From: JALYTZ01 sp036559125 | Lineage (GTDB): Bacteria > Vulcanimicrobiota > Vulcanimicrobiia > Vulcanimicrobiales > Vulcanimicrobiaceae | Direction of reading: 5' to 3' | Assembly: GCA_036559125.1 (NCBI GenBank) | Contig: DATBTT010000061.1 | Coordinates: 54,041-118,040 of the forward strand | Length of the DNA: 64,000 nt | Part shown: piece by piece, positions 51,919 to 60,776 of the stretch | Layout: every line of letters starts with the position of its first letter | How positions within the stretch are numbered: position 1 is the first letter of the stretch | Made by a program: the position numbers and the translations under genes | Notes under the pieces: model-generated | Seen by the model: only the letters and a program-made list of their open reading frames with translations | The model's database searches: none | What the model was told of the DNA's origin: nothing

Positions 51919-52632
51919 TTAGCGTGACTCGGTGAGGTCGATGGTGAGATCGTCGAAGGTCGTTACCGACGGATGCGTGCGTGTTGGCGCGGTGCCGTCG
52001 GTTGGGCGCGCGATGTGCGCGGTTTGCATGTGGGCTCGCGCGGCGACGTCTAACTCGGCCACGCTATCGGATAAGAAGAGTATGTCTTTCGGCTGTATGC
52101 CTATTGTTGCCGCGATGCGCTCGTACGATGCGCTCTCGCGTTTGTTGCCGGTCGTGGTATCGAAGTAACCGGAGAATAACGGACGTAGATCGCCCGCGAC
52201 GCTGTGTCCGAAGATCGATTTTTGCGCCTCCACCGATCCGGACGAATAGACGTACAAGCGCAGGCCGGCAGCGTGCCACGTCCGCAAGGCGCGCGCGGCA
52301 TCGTCGTATACGTGCCCCTTGAGTTCACCGCAGGCATAGCCCTGCGCCCAAATCATACCTTGCAGCGTTTTGAGCGCGGTGATTTTTGCGTCGCGTGCGA
52401 TCCACGAATGCAGTGCCGCGAGGACGCTCGTGCGGTCGGCGGCATCGACGCCGGCCTCGCGCGCGGCGTCGCTCAGCACGGCGGCAACCTCGGGAACTGT
52501 GGCGTGGAACGCTACGTACTCATCGAGGTGCGCGTCCGCATACGGAAAGAGCACGTCCTTCACGAATGCAACCGATCCGGTCGTGCCCTCGATGTCGGTC
52601 AGAACGGCGCGCGCGCGGAAGCGCTCGCTCAC
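51919..52632 (-). CDS. mtnC: enolase-phosphatase (acireductone synthase)
   Basis: The 237-residue HAD enzyme carries out enolisation and dephosphorylation in methionine salvage. The nucleophile motif VLTDIEGTTGSVAFVKDVL is the MtnC signature. YVYSSGSVEAQKSIFGHS holds the second HAD motif, and DILFLSDSVAELDVA the metal-binding Asp. GTG at 52632 overlaps the mtnD stop (GTGA). It acts just before MtnD in the pathway. Confidence 0.94.
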   Translation of the reverse strand: MSERFRARAVLTDIEGTTGSVAFVKDVLFPYADAHLDEYVAFHATVPEVAAVLSDAAREAGVDAADRTSVLAALHSWIARDAKITALKTLQGMIWAQGYACGELKGHVYDDAARALRTWHAAGLRLYVYSSGSVEAQKSIFGHSVAGDLRPLFSGYFDTTTGNKRESASYERIAATIGIQPKDILFLSDSVAELDVAARAHMQTAHIARPTDGTAPTRTHPSVTTFDDLTIDLTESR

Positions 52633-53192
52633 GCGTCGAGTTTGGGAAAACGGTCGGCGATCGTGTCGCCGGTGAATTGCGCGACCCAGCCCTCGGTTTC
52701 GGTAAAGAGCCGGATTGCCGTGAACTCCGGATTCGGACCCATGTCGAACCAATGCTTGGTGCCCGCCGGTACGCCGATCAAGTCGCCGCGCACGCAGATC
52801 GCTTGATAGACCTTGCCGTTGACGCGCAAGTAGAACGCGCCTGCGCCTTCCACGAAGAAGCGCACTTCATCTTCGGAGTGCTGGTGCTCGCTTAAGAACT
52901 TTCGGCGCATCGGTTCGGTGTCCGGCGTTCCGCGCTCTAGGCGAATGACGTCCACCGACCGGTAGCCGCATTCGCGTTTGAGCTCATCGACGTAACGCGC
53001 ATAGGCCGCAATGACGGTTTCTTGATCCGCACCCACGGGAATGTCGGCGTCGGCTGCCCAGCGTTCGAAGCGCACGCCGATGCCGGCGAGCTCGCTCGCG
53101 ATCGCATCGCCCTGCGTCGTGTCGAGCAGCACGTTGGACGCGTCGGTTTCGTCGTAAACGCGCAACACGGTCGTCGTTGCAGTTAGCGTCAT
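52629..53192 (-). CDS. mtnD: acireductone dioxygenase
   Basis: The 187-residue cupin oxidises acireductone; by known chemistry, iron yields the methionine precursor and nickel an off-pathway product. Metal ligands are visible in EHQHSEDEVRFFVEG (two His and Glu) and GTKHWFDMG (third His). It overlaps mtnB by four bases (ATGA) and mtnC by four (GTGA). Start 53192 gives the usual N-terminus; the longer frame is not supported. Confidence 0.94.
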   Translation of the reverse strand: MTLTATTTVLRVYDETDASNVLLDTTQGDAIASELAGIGVRFERWAADADIPVGADQETVIAAYARYVDELKRECGYRSVDVIRLERGTPDTEPMRRKFLSEHQHSEDEVRFFVEGAGAFYLRVNGKVYQAICVRGDLIGVPAGTKHWFDMGPNPEFTAIRLFTETEGWVAQFTGDTIADRFPKLDA

Positions 53193-53812
53193 CGCATCAA
53201 TCTCCGTTCTTCCAAATGACATTCCAGCAAAAACTCGAGACCTTCGAGGTGGCGGCGCGCATCCGCCATGTTCGTGCCCCACGCGTACAGACCGTGCCCC
53301 GAAAGCAGATATCCCGGAACCACGGTGTCGTCACCGAGCCGTCGCTCGATCTCCTCGGCAAGCGCGGCGGTATCTTGCCGGTTTGCGAAAACCGGAATGC
53401 GTAGCGTGCTTTCGTGGGTCGTAAAGCCGGCGAGCGATTTGTGCATTTCATATCCGTAGAGCGCGAGCTCGCCTTCTTCGACCTGCAACCTCGAGAGAAC
53501 GGTTGCGGGGACCGAATGAACGTGCAGCACCGCGCCGATGGCCGGAACGCGGCGATACCGCGCTACGTGCAGCGGCGTCTCGGCGGATACACCCGCCGGG
53601 GTTTGCTCGTCGAGAGCAACGATCGCGATATCGCGACCGGTCAGGCGATCTTTTGCCGCGCCCGATCGCGTGATGGCGATCGATCGAGCGTCGATGCGCC
53701 GCGAGAAATTACCGCCGGTCGCCGGAACCCAGCCACGCTCGGCCGCGAACCTGCCGGCAGCCGCAATTTCTTCGACGATCGCAGCGTCGAGTCCATGATG
53801 CGAGGCGGTCAT
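53189..53812 (-). CDS. mtnB: methylthioribulose-1-phosphate dehydratase
   Basis: The 207-residue class II aldolase-fold enzyme has its zinc site in AVLHVHSVPATVLSR (HxH) with a third His in LLSGHGLYAWGTNMADA. GWVPATGGNFSRRID near residue 28 is the family's phosphate-binding start. First gene of the mtnBDC operon. MtnA (methylthioribose-1-P isomerase) and MtnP are not in the window. Confidence 0.93.
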   Translation of the reverse strand: MTASHHGLDAAIVEEIAAAGRFAAERGWVPATGGNFSRRIDARSIAITRSGAAKDRLTGRDIAIVALDEQTPAGVSAETPLHVARYRRVPAIGAVLHVHSVPATVLSRLQVEEGELALYGYEMHKSLAGFTTHESTLRIPVFANRQDTAALAEEIERRLGDDTVVPGYLLSGHGLYAWGTNMADARRHLEGLEFLLECHLEERRLMR

Positions 53813-53849
53813 GACCGTTACGATACCACGGCGGGCCTATAGCGTACTA

Positions 53850-53866
53850 CGAGAATTGCAATCTCG
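53850..53866. promoter_or_regulatory. palindrome in the mtnB/53936 divergent region
   Basis: CGAGA-N7-TCTCG (5-7-5 inverted repeat, central ATTGCAA) lies 38 bases upstream of mtnB and about 70 bases before the divergent gene. It may be an operator; the sequence shows no SAM riboswitch here. Confidence 0.28.
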
Positions 53867-53935
53867 CTCTCGAAGATCGGCCGCATCGTCACGGGTTGCA
53901 AGGAATTGCGCGGCTCGTATGGCAACGCGGGGCGA

Positions 53936-55567
53936 ATGCTCCATTTGGCACTCGCATTCGCGCTCGCACAAGTTACGGCTTCGCCCTTACCGCTGCTCGT
54001 GACGCCCGCACCGTCACCGCCGCCGACGGCCCTGCCGTCGCCGTCGCCGGCGCCCGGAACGTTACAGGCATCGCCGCTGCAAGCCAATCTCTACCCTTCC
54101 GGCTTGCAAAAGCCGCCGGTGGTGATAGCGATAACAAATGCGAGCGGTGAGATCGCGGCAACGCTCGACGCCCAAATCGCGACCGTGCAGATCGATCAAC
54201 TCGCGCATACGGTCGCATTGCAAGGAACCCTTGCGACCGGACGAGCAACGCTGCACATCACCGATGCCGGCGGCGCGAGCGTCGATATTCCGGTGCGCAA
54301 CGCGTACGACGCGGGAACGATCGTGCCGAGCACGACGCTAAAGCTTACCGGCGATCCGCTCGACCCCGTATGGCTCCAGACGCAAATAGCCGCAACGATG
54401 GCTCGCGCGACGCCGGCGCAGCCCGGCTTGAAACCGCAGTTCGGAACGTACGCGCTTCCGCCCAGCTTGCCGCCCGGCGCGATTGCCGCCGTCGCGGTGC
54501 CCGTTCAATTACTCGGCGGAGATCAATACTACGACGTGAATGGAACCACGAACGTCTCCATTCAAAACGTAGCCGTAGCTTCGTTCTCACCCCCCGCACT
54601 ATTTTACGATGACGATCCGGAGAAGATCGAGGCCGCGGGCGTCCTCTATCGCGGAAGCGTCACCGCTTCGCGCCCGACTCGCCTCTATTACTATCATGAA
54701 AACGGCGAGGATCCGCGCGATTTGCTGCTCGTCCTCTCCAGCGATTCGCAGGATCCGACATCCGTACAACTCATCGATTCTACCGCCGGCCCCAACGCCG
54801 ACGTGTTGAGCGTCGGTCACGCCGTGACCAAAAATTTCTTGCTGACGAAACCGCAAAACGAGGGCGTGATACTCGATCTGCCGCAGGGGCAACCGTACGT
54901 CGTCCACGACCTGAAGATGCAGCGGCTCGACGGCGTTTCCGGAAATGTGGACCTGCGCATTCTTAGCGGTGGGAACGTGACTGTGACCGTGCTTGCCGTG
55001 CCGCCGGCCGCAAATGGCGCTACGCCGGCGCCCGGCCAGATCGTATCGTACCTGTCGCAGCCGCAACTTCCAGGTGACGGACACCACCGCACCGGAGTTT
55101 TCGCCCTGACCGGCGAGTATGCGACTAACACGCTCGCATACAGCGTCGGAGGCGCGGACGCATTCGTGCGGTACGGGGCGACAACGCCGCAGAATCTCCC
55201 GGCGAGCCCGGCGGGACACGATTACGGCGACTACGGTGTTTTGCGCTCGCTGGTTTTCGATGCAAACAATCCCAGCGGGCAGGCGGCCACCCTCTACCTC
55301 TATGAGACGCCGCAGGGCGGCGTGTTGCGCGGCAGCTTCCTGGTTGACGGAACGCTGCACGAAGTTGGCTGCACGCGAGTTCCAAACAGGTACATGATCG
55401 CGCAGCTGCCGACACTCGGCCCCGGCGAGCGCCGCACGACGACCGTTTTGACGATGACCGACGGCGGCTCGAATTATCCGATCGAGGTCGGAATCACGGC
55501 AACGCCGCCGCAATCCGCAGCTCCTCCCATTACCGCTCCCGACGGCTGCTTCCCGGCGCGGTTTTGA
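53936..55567 (+). CDS. large exported protein of unknown family
   Basis: A 543-residue product with a signal peptide (MLHLALAFALAQVTA), a Pro/Ser-rich linker (about 20-45) and a long beta-rich chain suggestive of several Ig-like or jellyroll domains. Examples are IATVQIDQLAHTVALQGTLA, LYYYHENGEDPRDLLLVLSS and VDLRILSGGNVTVTVLAVP. Two Cys near the C-terminus may pair. Start at ATG 53936 because the signal peptide begins there; ATG 53906 would add ten polar residues. Likely periplasmic or surface-attached; no catalytic motif found. Confidence 0.6.
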   Translation: MLHLALAFALAQVTASPLPLLVTPAPSPPPTALPSPSPAPGTLQASPLQANLYPSGLQKPPVVIAITNASGEIAATLDAQIATVQIDQLAHTVALQGTLATGRATLHITDAGGASVDIPVRNAYDAGTIVPSTTLKLTGDPLDPVWLQTQIAATMARATPAQPGLKPQFGTYALPPSLPPGAIAAVAVPVQLLGGDQYYDVNGTTNVSIQNVAVASFSPPALFYDDDPEKIEAAGVLYRGSVTASRPTRLYYYHENGEDPRDLLLVLSSDSQDPTSVQLIDSTAGPNADVLSVGHAVTKNFLLTKPQNEGVILDLPQGQPYVVHDLKMQRLDGVSGNVDLRILSGGNVTVTVLAVPPAANGATPAPGQIVSYLSQPQLPGDGHHRTGVFALTGEYATNTLAYSVGGADAFVRYGATTPQNLPASPAGHDYGDYGVLRSLVFDANNPSGQAATLYLYETPQGGVLRGSFLVDGTLHEVGCTRVPNRYMIAQLPTLGPGERRTTTVLTMTDGGSNYPIEVGITATPPQSAAPPITAPDGCFPARF

Positions 55568-55597
55568 TTCCGTTTTGATGGCTCTGACGCCACCAAT

Positions 55598-55625
55598 TTG
55601 GCACAATATGCGTGAGGTGTATACA
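55598..55625 (+). promoter_or_regulatory. possible sigma-70-type promoter for the WYL gene
   Basis: TTGGCA (55598-55603) and TATACA (55620-55625) each match the consensus at five of six positions, with a 16-base spacer. It overlaps the first codons of the longest WYL frame, which would make the real start lie downstream. Confidence 0.35.
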
Positions 55626-56642
55626 ATCTGCCTTGCGGGAGAAGCAGCCGTAGAACGGACGAATGAACCGAAGATCGTCCTCCTTGTCCGTCTTTTGAAC
55701 GCGATAGACGAGGGGCGCTTTTCGTTTGAAGAGCTCAAAGACCGGATCGCCGACGGCGACCATCGACCCAGTACTCGCAGTTTGCGCCGCTACCTGGCGA
55801 TTCTGGCCGACGCGAGCTTCCCGTGGCATTTCGACCGGTCGACCAACACCTATCGATTCTCGGACGGTTACAGTCTCAAGCGGCTGGAACTCAGCGGCAG
55901 CGAACTTTTCGGATTGGTAGCGCTGCGCGCGATTAGCGCGAGCCTGGGCGGGGCGATCGGAACGTACGTCGACGAAGTCACCGCCAAACTGATCGGCTCC
56001 GCAGATCGCGGCGTCAAAGACCGCGTCGATGCCTCCTCGCCCGTCGCCTTTCGCTTGAGCGAAATCAGGCTCGACGAACAAGGCGAACGGGCGTTCGCGC
56101 TGCTCTCGGCCGCGGAGCGAAACGCCCGTAGCGTCAGCTTCACCTACGAGGACAAGAACGGGAATCGGAGCAAGCGCGCCGCGGATCCCTACGGATTTAT
56201 CGTAAGCGGCGGTCGCGTGTACTGCGTGGCTTACGACCGCGATCGGCGCGACAAGCGCACGTTCGCCGTCGACAACGTGTCGGAGCTCTCGGTCCTCGCG
56301 CAAACGTTCGTCAAGCCCGCGAGTTTCAACGTGGAAGCGTATGCGGCTGCCTCGATTAGCGGCGTCCTGCACAGCGAGGCGAACACCGAAGTACTCGTGC
56401 GCTTCGCCCCGCGCGTTGCAAAAGCGGCGGTGGCGGCGCGTATCGTCGCCGACCGCGCCATCGACAATCTTCCCGACGGCAGCGTCGAAATCACGTATCA
56501 GGTCGCCGACACCGACGAACTGGCGCGATGGGTGCTCGGCTGGGGCGCGCAGGCCGAGATCGTAGCGCCAACGTCATTGCGCGATCGCGTGCGCATGTTG
56601 CTTGCCGAGGTCTCCAGCAAGTACGAGCTGGCCCGCAAATAG
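55608..56642 (+). CDS. WYL-domain transcriptional regulator
   Basis: A 344-residue regulator: an N-terminal winged-helix region (KIVLLVRLLNAIDEGRFSFE, RPSTRSLRRYLAILADA), a linker, a WYL domain (about 170-250, SVSFTYEDKNGNRSKRAADP and PYGFIVSGGRVYCVAYDR, with RDKRTFAVDNVSEL) and the WCX C-terminal part (ITYQVADTDELARWVLGWG). WYL domains sense nucleic acid or small ligands. The start is uncertain: ATG 55608 gives a poor ribosome site and lies within a promoter-like sequence, and no other good start occurs before the HTH. Target genes are unknown. Confidence 0.85.
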   Translation: MREVYTICLAGEAAVERTNEPKIVLLVRLLNAIDEGRFSFEELKDRIADGDHRPSTRSLRRYLAILADASFPWHFDRSTNTYRFSDGYSLKRLELSGSELFGLVALRAISASLGGAIGTYVDEVTAKLIGSADRGVKDRVDASSPVAFRLSEIRLDEQGERAFALLSAAERNARSVSFTYEDKNGNRSKRAADPYGFIVSGGRVYCVAYDRDRRDKRTFAVDNVSELSVLAQTFVKPASFNVEAYAAASISGVLHSEANTEVLVRFAPRVAKAAVAARIVADRAIDNLPDGSVEITYQVADTDELARWVLGWGAQAEIVAPTSLRDRVRMLLAEVSSKYELARK

Positions 56643-56655
56643 CGCCGGCATAATC

Positions 56656-56683
56656 AAGAGCCGTCGGTAAACCGGCGGCTCTT
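56656..56683 (+). terminator. hairpin after the WYL gene
   Basis: Twelve bases (56656-56667, AAGAGCCGTCGG) pair with 56672-56683 around a TAAA loop with one wobble. It lies 14 bases after the WYL stop and is similar in sequence to the stem at 3139-3168. A run of T is lacking. Confidence 0.55.
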
Positions 56684-56997
56684 GCCATACTCACGCATCT
56701 CATCTCGCCCGTTTGACTCCGGTGAAGAAGTCCTACTGACGTCGATGGACGGTTCGATCGTTCCACTCGGATCGCCGACGAGCGACTGCATCGTCAACAT
56801 GGACAGATCGCGACTGTACGTTCATCGCACTTCGTCGTATTCGATTTGAATAGCTTCGAAGTGATTGTATGGTAGCACCGCGAAAAAGACGCTGCAAGAG
56901 CCTGCGCGCGTCATTCACAGGGTTTCCACAAGAATCTACGCTTATTCACAACGCGCCGTGCGCTTATCCCCGATTTTCACACGTCGAGAGGTGTTCT
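56684..56997. other. non-coding stretch of about 310 bases
   Basis: No gene with a ribosome site or protein-like composition is visible between the WYL terminator and the next start. A weak promoter-like pair (TTGAAT, 16 bases, TATGGT) lies near 56847-56874 and could serve the gene at 56998. Confidence 0.4.
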
Positions 56998-57510
56998 ATG
57001 AAACCTTCGCTGATCGTCATGGTCGTGATTTCGGCAGTGCTCGCTTCGAGCGGCGCCGGTATCGTGCGTGCCCAGAGTCTTTTCGGCGCGGCGCCGATCG
57101 ACGGAATCCAATGCGACAGCATGGAGGGCAGCGCGGAACATATCCATGCGCACCTTCAGCTTTTTGACCGGGGGCGGCCGGTCGAGGTTCCCGCCGGCGT
57201 TGGGATACCCATCGGCGGAAACTGCCTCTATTGGATGCACACGCATCGCGCCGACGGCATCATCCACATCGAGTCGCCGCACGAGCAAAACTTTACCCTC
57301 GGACAGTTCTTTGATATTTGGGGGTCGAATCTCAGCCGGACGGCCGCCGGTCCGCTTCATGCGGCGCGCGGGAAGCGACTCAGGATTTCGGTCGACGGGC
57401 GGCCCTGGCGAGGGGTCGACCCGCGCGCAATCGGCATAAGAAATCGCGAAGAAATCGTGATTCAAACCGGGCCTCCCTACGGAAAACCGCAAGCCGGAAA
57501 GTTCCCGTAG
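56998..57510 (+). CDS. exported protein with His-rich conserved core, unknown family
   Basis: A 170-residue product with a signal peptide (MKPSLIVMVVISAVLASSGA, cleavage near VRAQ). The core GIQCDSMEGSAEHIHAHLQL, then CLYWMHTHRADGIIHIES and FTLGQFFDIWG, is rich in His and acidic residues with a Cys pair, and could bind a metal ion. The rest is beta-rich. ATG at 56998 follows GAGAGGTG by four bases. It stands 57 bases before hutH, but no link to histidine metabolism is evident. Confidence 0.6.
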   Translation: MKPSLIVMVVISAVLASSGAGIVRAQSLFGAAPIDGIQCDSMEGSAEHIHAHLQLFDRGRPVEVPAGVGIPIGGNCLYWMHTHRADGIIHIESPHEQNFTLGQFFDIWGSNLSRTAAGPLHAARGKRLRISVDGRPWRGVDPRAIGIRNREEIVIQTGPPYGKPQAGKFP

Positions 57511-57567
57511 CGGCAGGCTGGGTGCGAGAAAAGGCACGCGTGTGCGTGGCCGGAAGTAGACTAGTGT

Positions 57568-59115
57568 ATGACGACTGTGGCAGCCCCTCACGCCGATCTC
57601 GACGGTAAACGCCTGACGCTGGAAACGATTCGCGATATCGCCGAAAACGGCGTGCTCGTTCGCGTTACGGGCGAAGCCCGAACGCGCGTCGCCGCCGCTC
57701 GCCGGCTGGTAGACGAGCGGTTCGGCAACGGCGACGCGATCTATGGAATCACGACCGGTTTCGGGCGGTTGGCTAACGTCATGGTCGCTCCGGAAGACGC
57801 GGCTGCGTTGCAAGTCAACCTCGTGCGCAGTCACGCCGCCGGGACGGGAGAACCGCTCGACGAGCGATTCGTGCGCGCCGCCGGCGTGTTGCGCGTCAGT
57901 TCGCTCGCCGCCGGCCATTCGGGAATCCGGGAATCGACGCTCGACTTGCTGGTGGCGCTGCTCAATGCGCGGATCACGCCGGTGGTGCCGCGACAAGGAT
58001 CCGTTGGCGCGAGCGGCGACCTCGCGCCGCTCGCGCACATGACGCTGACGCTCATCGGCGAAGGCGAAGCATACTACCGCGGAGAGCGCATGCCCAGCGC
58101 GCGCGCGCTCGAATTGGCCGGACTGCAGCCAATAGAGCTCGGGGCGAAGGAAGGCTTGGCGTTGGTGAACGGCACCGAGGTCATGACGGGCATCGCCGCG
58201 CTCGCGCTGCTACGCGCGGAACGGTTGCTCGCGACTGCAGACATCATCGGCGCGATGTCGCTCGAAGCGTTTCTCGGAACCGATCGGGTCTTCGACCGGC
58301 GCATCAACGCGTTGCGTCCGCACCCCGGTCAGGCCCGCGTAGCCGACAACCTGCGCGCGCTCTTGCGCGATTCGCAAATCATGGAATCGCATCGCGAGTG
58401 CGGGCGCGTGCAGGATCCGTATTCCTATCGATGCATCCCGGTGGTTCACGGAGCGGTTCGCGATGCTACGGCGCACGCCCGTCGCGTCATCGAGACCGAG
58501 GCCATTTCGGTAACCGACAATCCGCTGGTGTTTCCCGACGACGGCGAATTTTTGACCGGCGGAAATTTTCACGGACAACCGATAGCGCTGTCGTGCGATC
58601 TGCTCAAGATCGCGCTCTCCGAAGTCGGCGGCATCAGCGAACGGCGCCTGTATTTGCTGCTCAACGCCGAGGAACGCGGGTTGCCGCTATTTTTGACCGG
58701 CCGGTCCGGACTGCAATCGGGGCTCATGATCGTGCAATACACGTCGGCAGCGCTCGTTTCGGAAAACAAGGGCCTGTCGTGGCCGAACAGCGTGGATTCG
58801 ATACCGACGTCGGCCGGGCAAGAGGATCACGTAAGCATGGGAATGACCGCGGCGACCAATCTCGACCGGGTTCTCACCAACGTCGAGGGGTCGCTCGCGT
58901 GCGAGTTGCTCGGCGCCCTGGTCGCGACCGATTTCCGACGGCCGCTCGCATCGGGAACCGGCACGCAAGCGGCATACGACGTCGCGCGCGAACGCATCGC
59001 GCCATGGACCGACGATCGCATTCCCGCGCCGGACATCGAAGCCGCGCGAGCCCTCATCGCTTCGGGCGCGCTCGTCCAGGCAGCCGAGAACGCAATTGGG
59101 GGGCCGCTCGTTTAA
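57568..59115 (+). CDS. hutH: histidine ammonia-lyase
   Basis: The 515-residue enzyme deaminates histidine to urocanate. The MIO prosthetic group forms from Ala-Ser-Gly in GSVGASGDLAPLAH (about 150). YGITTGFG near 59 holds the catalytic Tyr, and QDPYSYRCIPVVHGAVRD and SGNFHG-equivalent TGGNFHGQP line the site. It starts the hut run and its stop overlaps the hutU start by one base (TAATG). Confidence 0.96.
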   Translation: MTTVAAPHADLDGKRLTLETIRDIAENGVLVRVTGEARTRVAAARRLVDERFGNGDAIYGITTGFGRLANVMVAPEDAAALQVNLVRSHAAGTGEPLDERFVRAAGVLRVSSLAAGHSGIRESTLDLLVALLNARITPVVPRQGSVGASGDLAPLAHMTLTLIGEGEAYYRGERMPSARALELAGLQPIELGAKEGLALVNGTEVMTGIAALALLRAERLLATADIIGAMSLEAFLGTDRVFDRRINALRPHPGQARVADNLRALLRDSQIMESHRECGRVQDPYSYRCIPVVHGAVRDATAHARRVIETEAISVTDNPLVFPDDGEFLTGGNFHGQPIALSCDLLKIALSEVGGISERRLYLLLNAEERGLPLFLTGRSGLQSGLMIVQYTSAALVSENKGLSWPNSVDSIPTSAGQEDHVSMGMTAATNLDRVLTNVEGSLACELLGALVATDFRRPLASGTGTQAAYDVARERIAPWTDDRIPAPDIEAARALIASGALVQAAENAIGGPLV

Positions 59116-60776
59116 TGAGTAGCGCAATCGCCGGCCCGCGCACCGTGCGGGCCCCCCGTGGCAACCAGCTCTCGTGCTTGGGCTGGGAACAAGAAGCGGC
59201 GCTGCGGATGCTGATGAACAACCTCGATCCCGACGTCGCGGAGCGCCCCGACGATTTGGTCGTGTATGGAGGAAACGGCCGCGCGGCGCGTTCGTGGGAG
59301 GCCTTCGACGCGATCGTTCGTACGCTCAAACGCCTGCGCAGCGACGAAACGATGATCGTCCAGAGCGGCAAGCCCGTCGCGGTCTGGAAAACGCACGCGC
59401 GCGCGCCGCGCGTGTTGATCGCCAATTCAAATCTCGTGCCGAAGTGGGCCGATTGGAAGACGTTCCGCGAACTCGAAGCGCAAGGGCTGATCATGTATGG
59501 CCAAATGACCGCGGGTTCGTGGATCTACATCGGCACGCAGGGCATCGTTCAAGGAACCTACGAAACGTTTGCCGAGCTCGCGCGCCGGCACTTCGGCGGC
59601 ACGCTAAAAGGGCGCGTTAGCTTGACCGCCGGAGTTGGCGGGATGGGTGGAGCGCAACCGCTGGCCATCACCATGAACGACGGTATCGCGCTGGTAGTCG
59701 ACGTGGACCGGACGCGGTTGGAACGGCGCCGCGAACTGCGCTATCTCGACGTCGTGGCACGTTCGCGCGAAGAAGCGTTGGCCCAAGTGGAATCTGCGCG
59801 CCGCAACGGTACGGCCGTATCGGTCGGTTACGAAGGAAATGCCGGCATCGAATTCCCGGCGCTCTTCGCCGCGGGTTTGCGCCCCGACGCCGTGACCGAC
59901 CAGACGTCGGCCCACGACATGATCAATGGCTACGTGCCGTCGGGACTGAGTCTCGAAGAAGCCGCAGCGTTACGCGCGGGCGATCCGCAGGAATACGAAC
60001 GGCGCGCGCTTGCTACCGTCGGAGAGCACGTCAAAGGGATGCTGCAATTTCTCGACGCGGGCGCGGTCGTATTCGATTACGGCAACAATATTCGTGCGAT
60101 GGCGCAACGCGCAGGCGTCGAGCGCGCTTTCGATTTCCCCGGATTCGTGCCGGCTTTCATCCGGCCGTTGTTTTGCCGGGGCTCGGGGCCGTTTCGGTTC
60201 GCCGCGCTCTCGGGCGACGCCGCGGACATTGCACGCTGCGATCGCGAATTGCTTGCGCTCTTTCCCGACGATGCGAAGCTCGCGCGTTGGCTGGAACTCG
60301 CAACGCGGCGCATCGCCTTTCAGGGTCTTCCCGCGCGAATTTGTTGGCTTGGGTTCGGCGATCGCGCGAAGGCCGGTCTGCGCTTCAACGAGTTAGTGAA
60401 GAATGGTGAGCTGAAGGCGCCGATCGTGATCGGTCGCGATCATCTCGACACCGGAAGCGTGGCCTCGCCCTATCGCGAGACCGAGTCGATGAAAGACGGC
60501 AGCGACGCAATCGCCGATTGGCCCATTCTCAACGCGTTGCTCAACACCGCGGCGGGCGCGAGCTGGGTTTCGTTCCATCACGGCGGAGGCGTCGGCATCG
60601 GGTACAGCCTGCATGCGGGCATGGTGATCGTCGCCGACGGCAGCGATCTGGCTCGCGAACGCTTGGAGTGCGTGCTCGCCACCGATTGCGGCATGGGTGT
60701 CGTGCGCCACGCGGACGCGGGATACGAAAGCGCTATCGAAACGGCCGACCAAAAGGGCATCGATTGGCGACTCTAG
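59115..60776 (+). CDS. hutU: urocanate hydratase (urocanase)
   Basis: The 553-residue NAD-dependent enzyme converts urocanate to imidazolonepropionate. NAD-binding Gly segment GVGGMGGAQPLAITMN (about 175), GYEGNAGIEFPALFAAG, TDQTSAHDMINGY, then the active-site Cys in LATDCGMGVVRHADAGY near the end. FHHGGGVGIGYSLHAGMV is also diagnostic. Preceded and followed by overlapping hut genes. Confidence 0.96.
   Translation: MSSAIAGPRTVRAPRGNQLSCLGWEQEAALRMLMNNLDPDVAERPDDLVVYGGNGRAARSWEAFDAIVRTLKRLRSDETMIVQSGKPVAVWKTHARAPRVLIANSNLVPKWADWKTFRELEAQGLIMYGQMTAGSWIYIGTQGIVQGTYETFAELARRHFGGTLKGRVSLTAGVGGMGGAQPLAITMNDGIALVVDVDRTRLERRRELRYLDVVARSREEALAQVESARRNGTAVSVGYEGNAGIEFPALFAAGLRPDAVTDQTSAHDMINGYVPSGLSLEEAAALRAGDPQEYERRALATVGEHVKGMLQFLDAGAVVFDYGNNIRAMAQRAGVERAFDFPGFVPAFIRPLFCRGSGPFRFAALSGDAADIARCDRELLALFPDDAKLARWLELATRRIAFQGLPARICWLGFGDRAKAGLRFNELVKNGELKAPIVIGRDHLDTGSVASPYRETESMKDGSDAIADWPILNALLNTAAGASWVSFHHGGGVGIGYSLHAGMVIVADGSDLARERLECVLATDCGMGVVRHADAGYESAIETADQKGIDWRL

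Noticed and set aside
53813..53935. SAM riboswitch upstream of the methionine salvage genes
   Set aside because: None of the conserved SAM-I or SAM-II core elements is present in the 120-base leader; only a short palindrome is seen.
54599..55738. Long antisense frames, also at 859-1917, 9147-10148, 24023-25141, 35248-36555, 39018-39938 and 61825-63393
   Set aside because: They lie opposite well-supported genes, are Arg/His-rich and arise from high-G+C codon bias; none has a recognisable domain.
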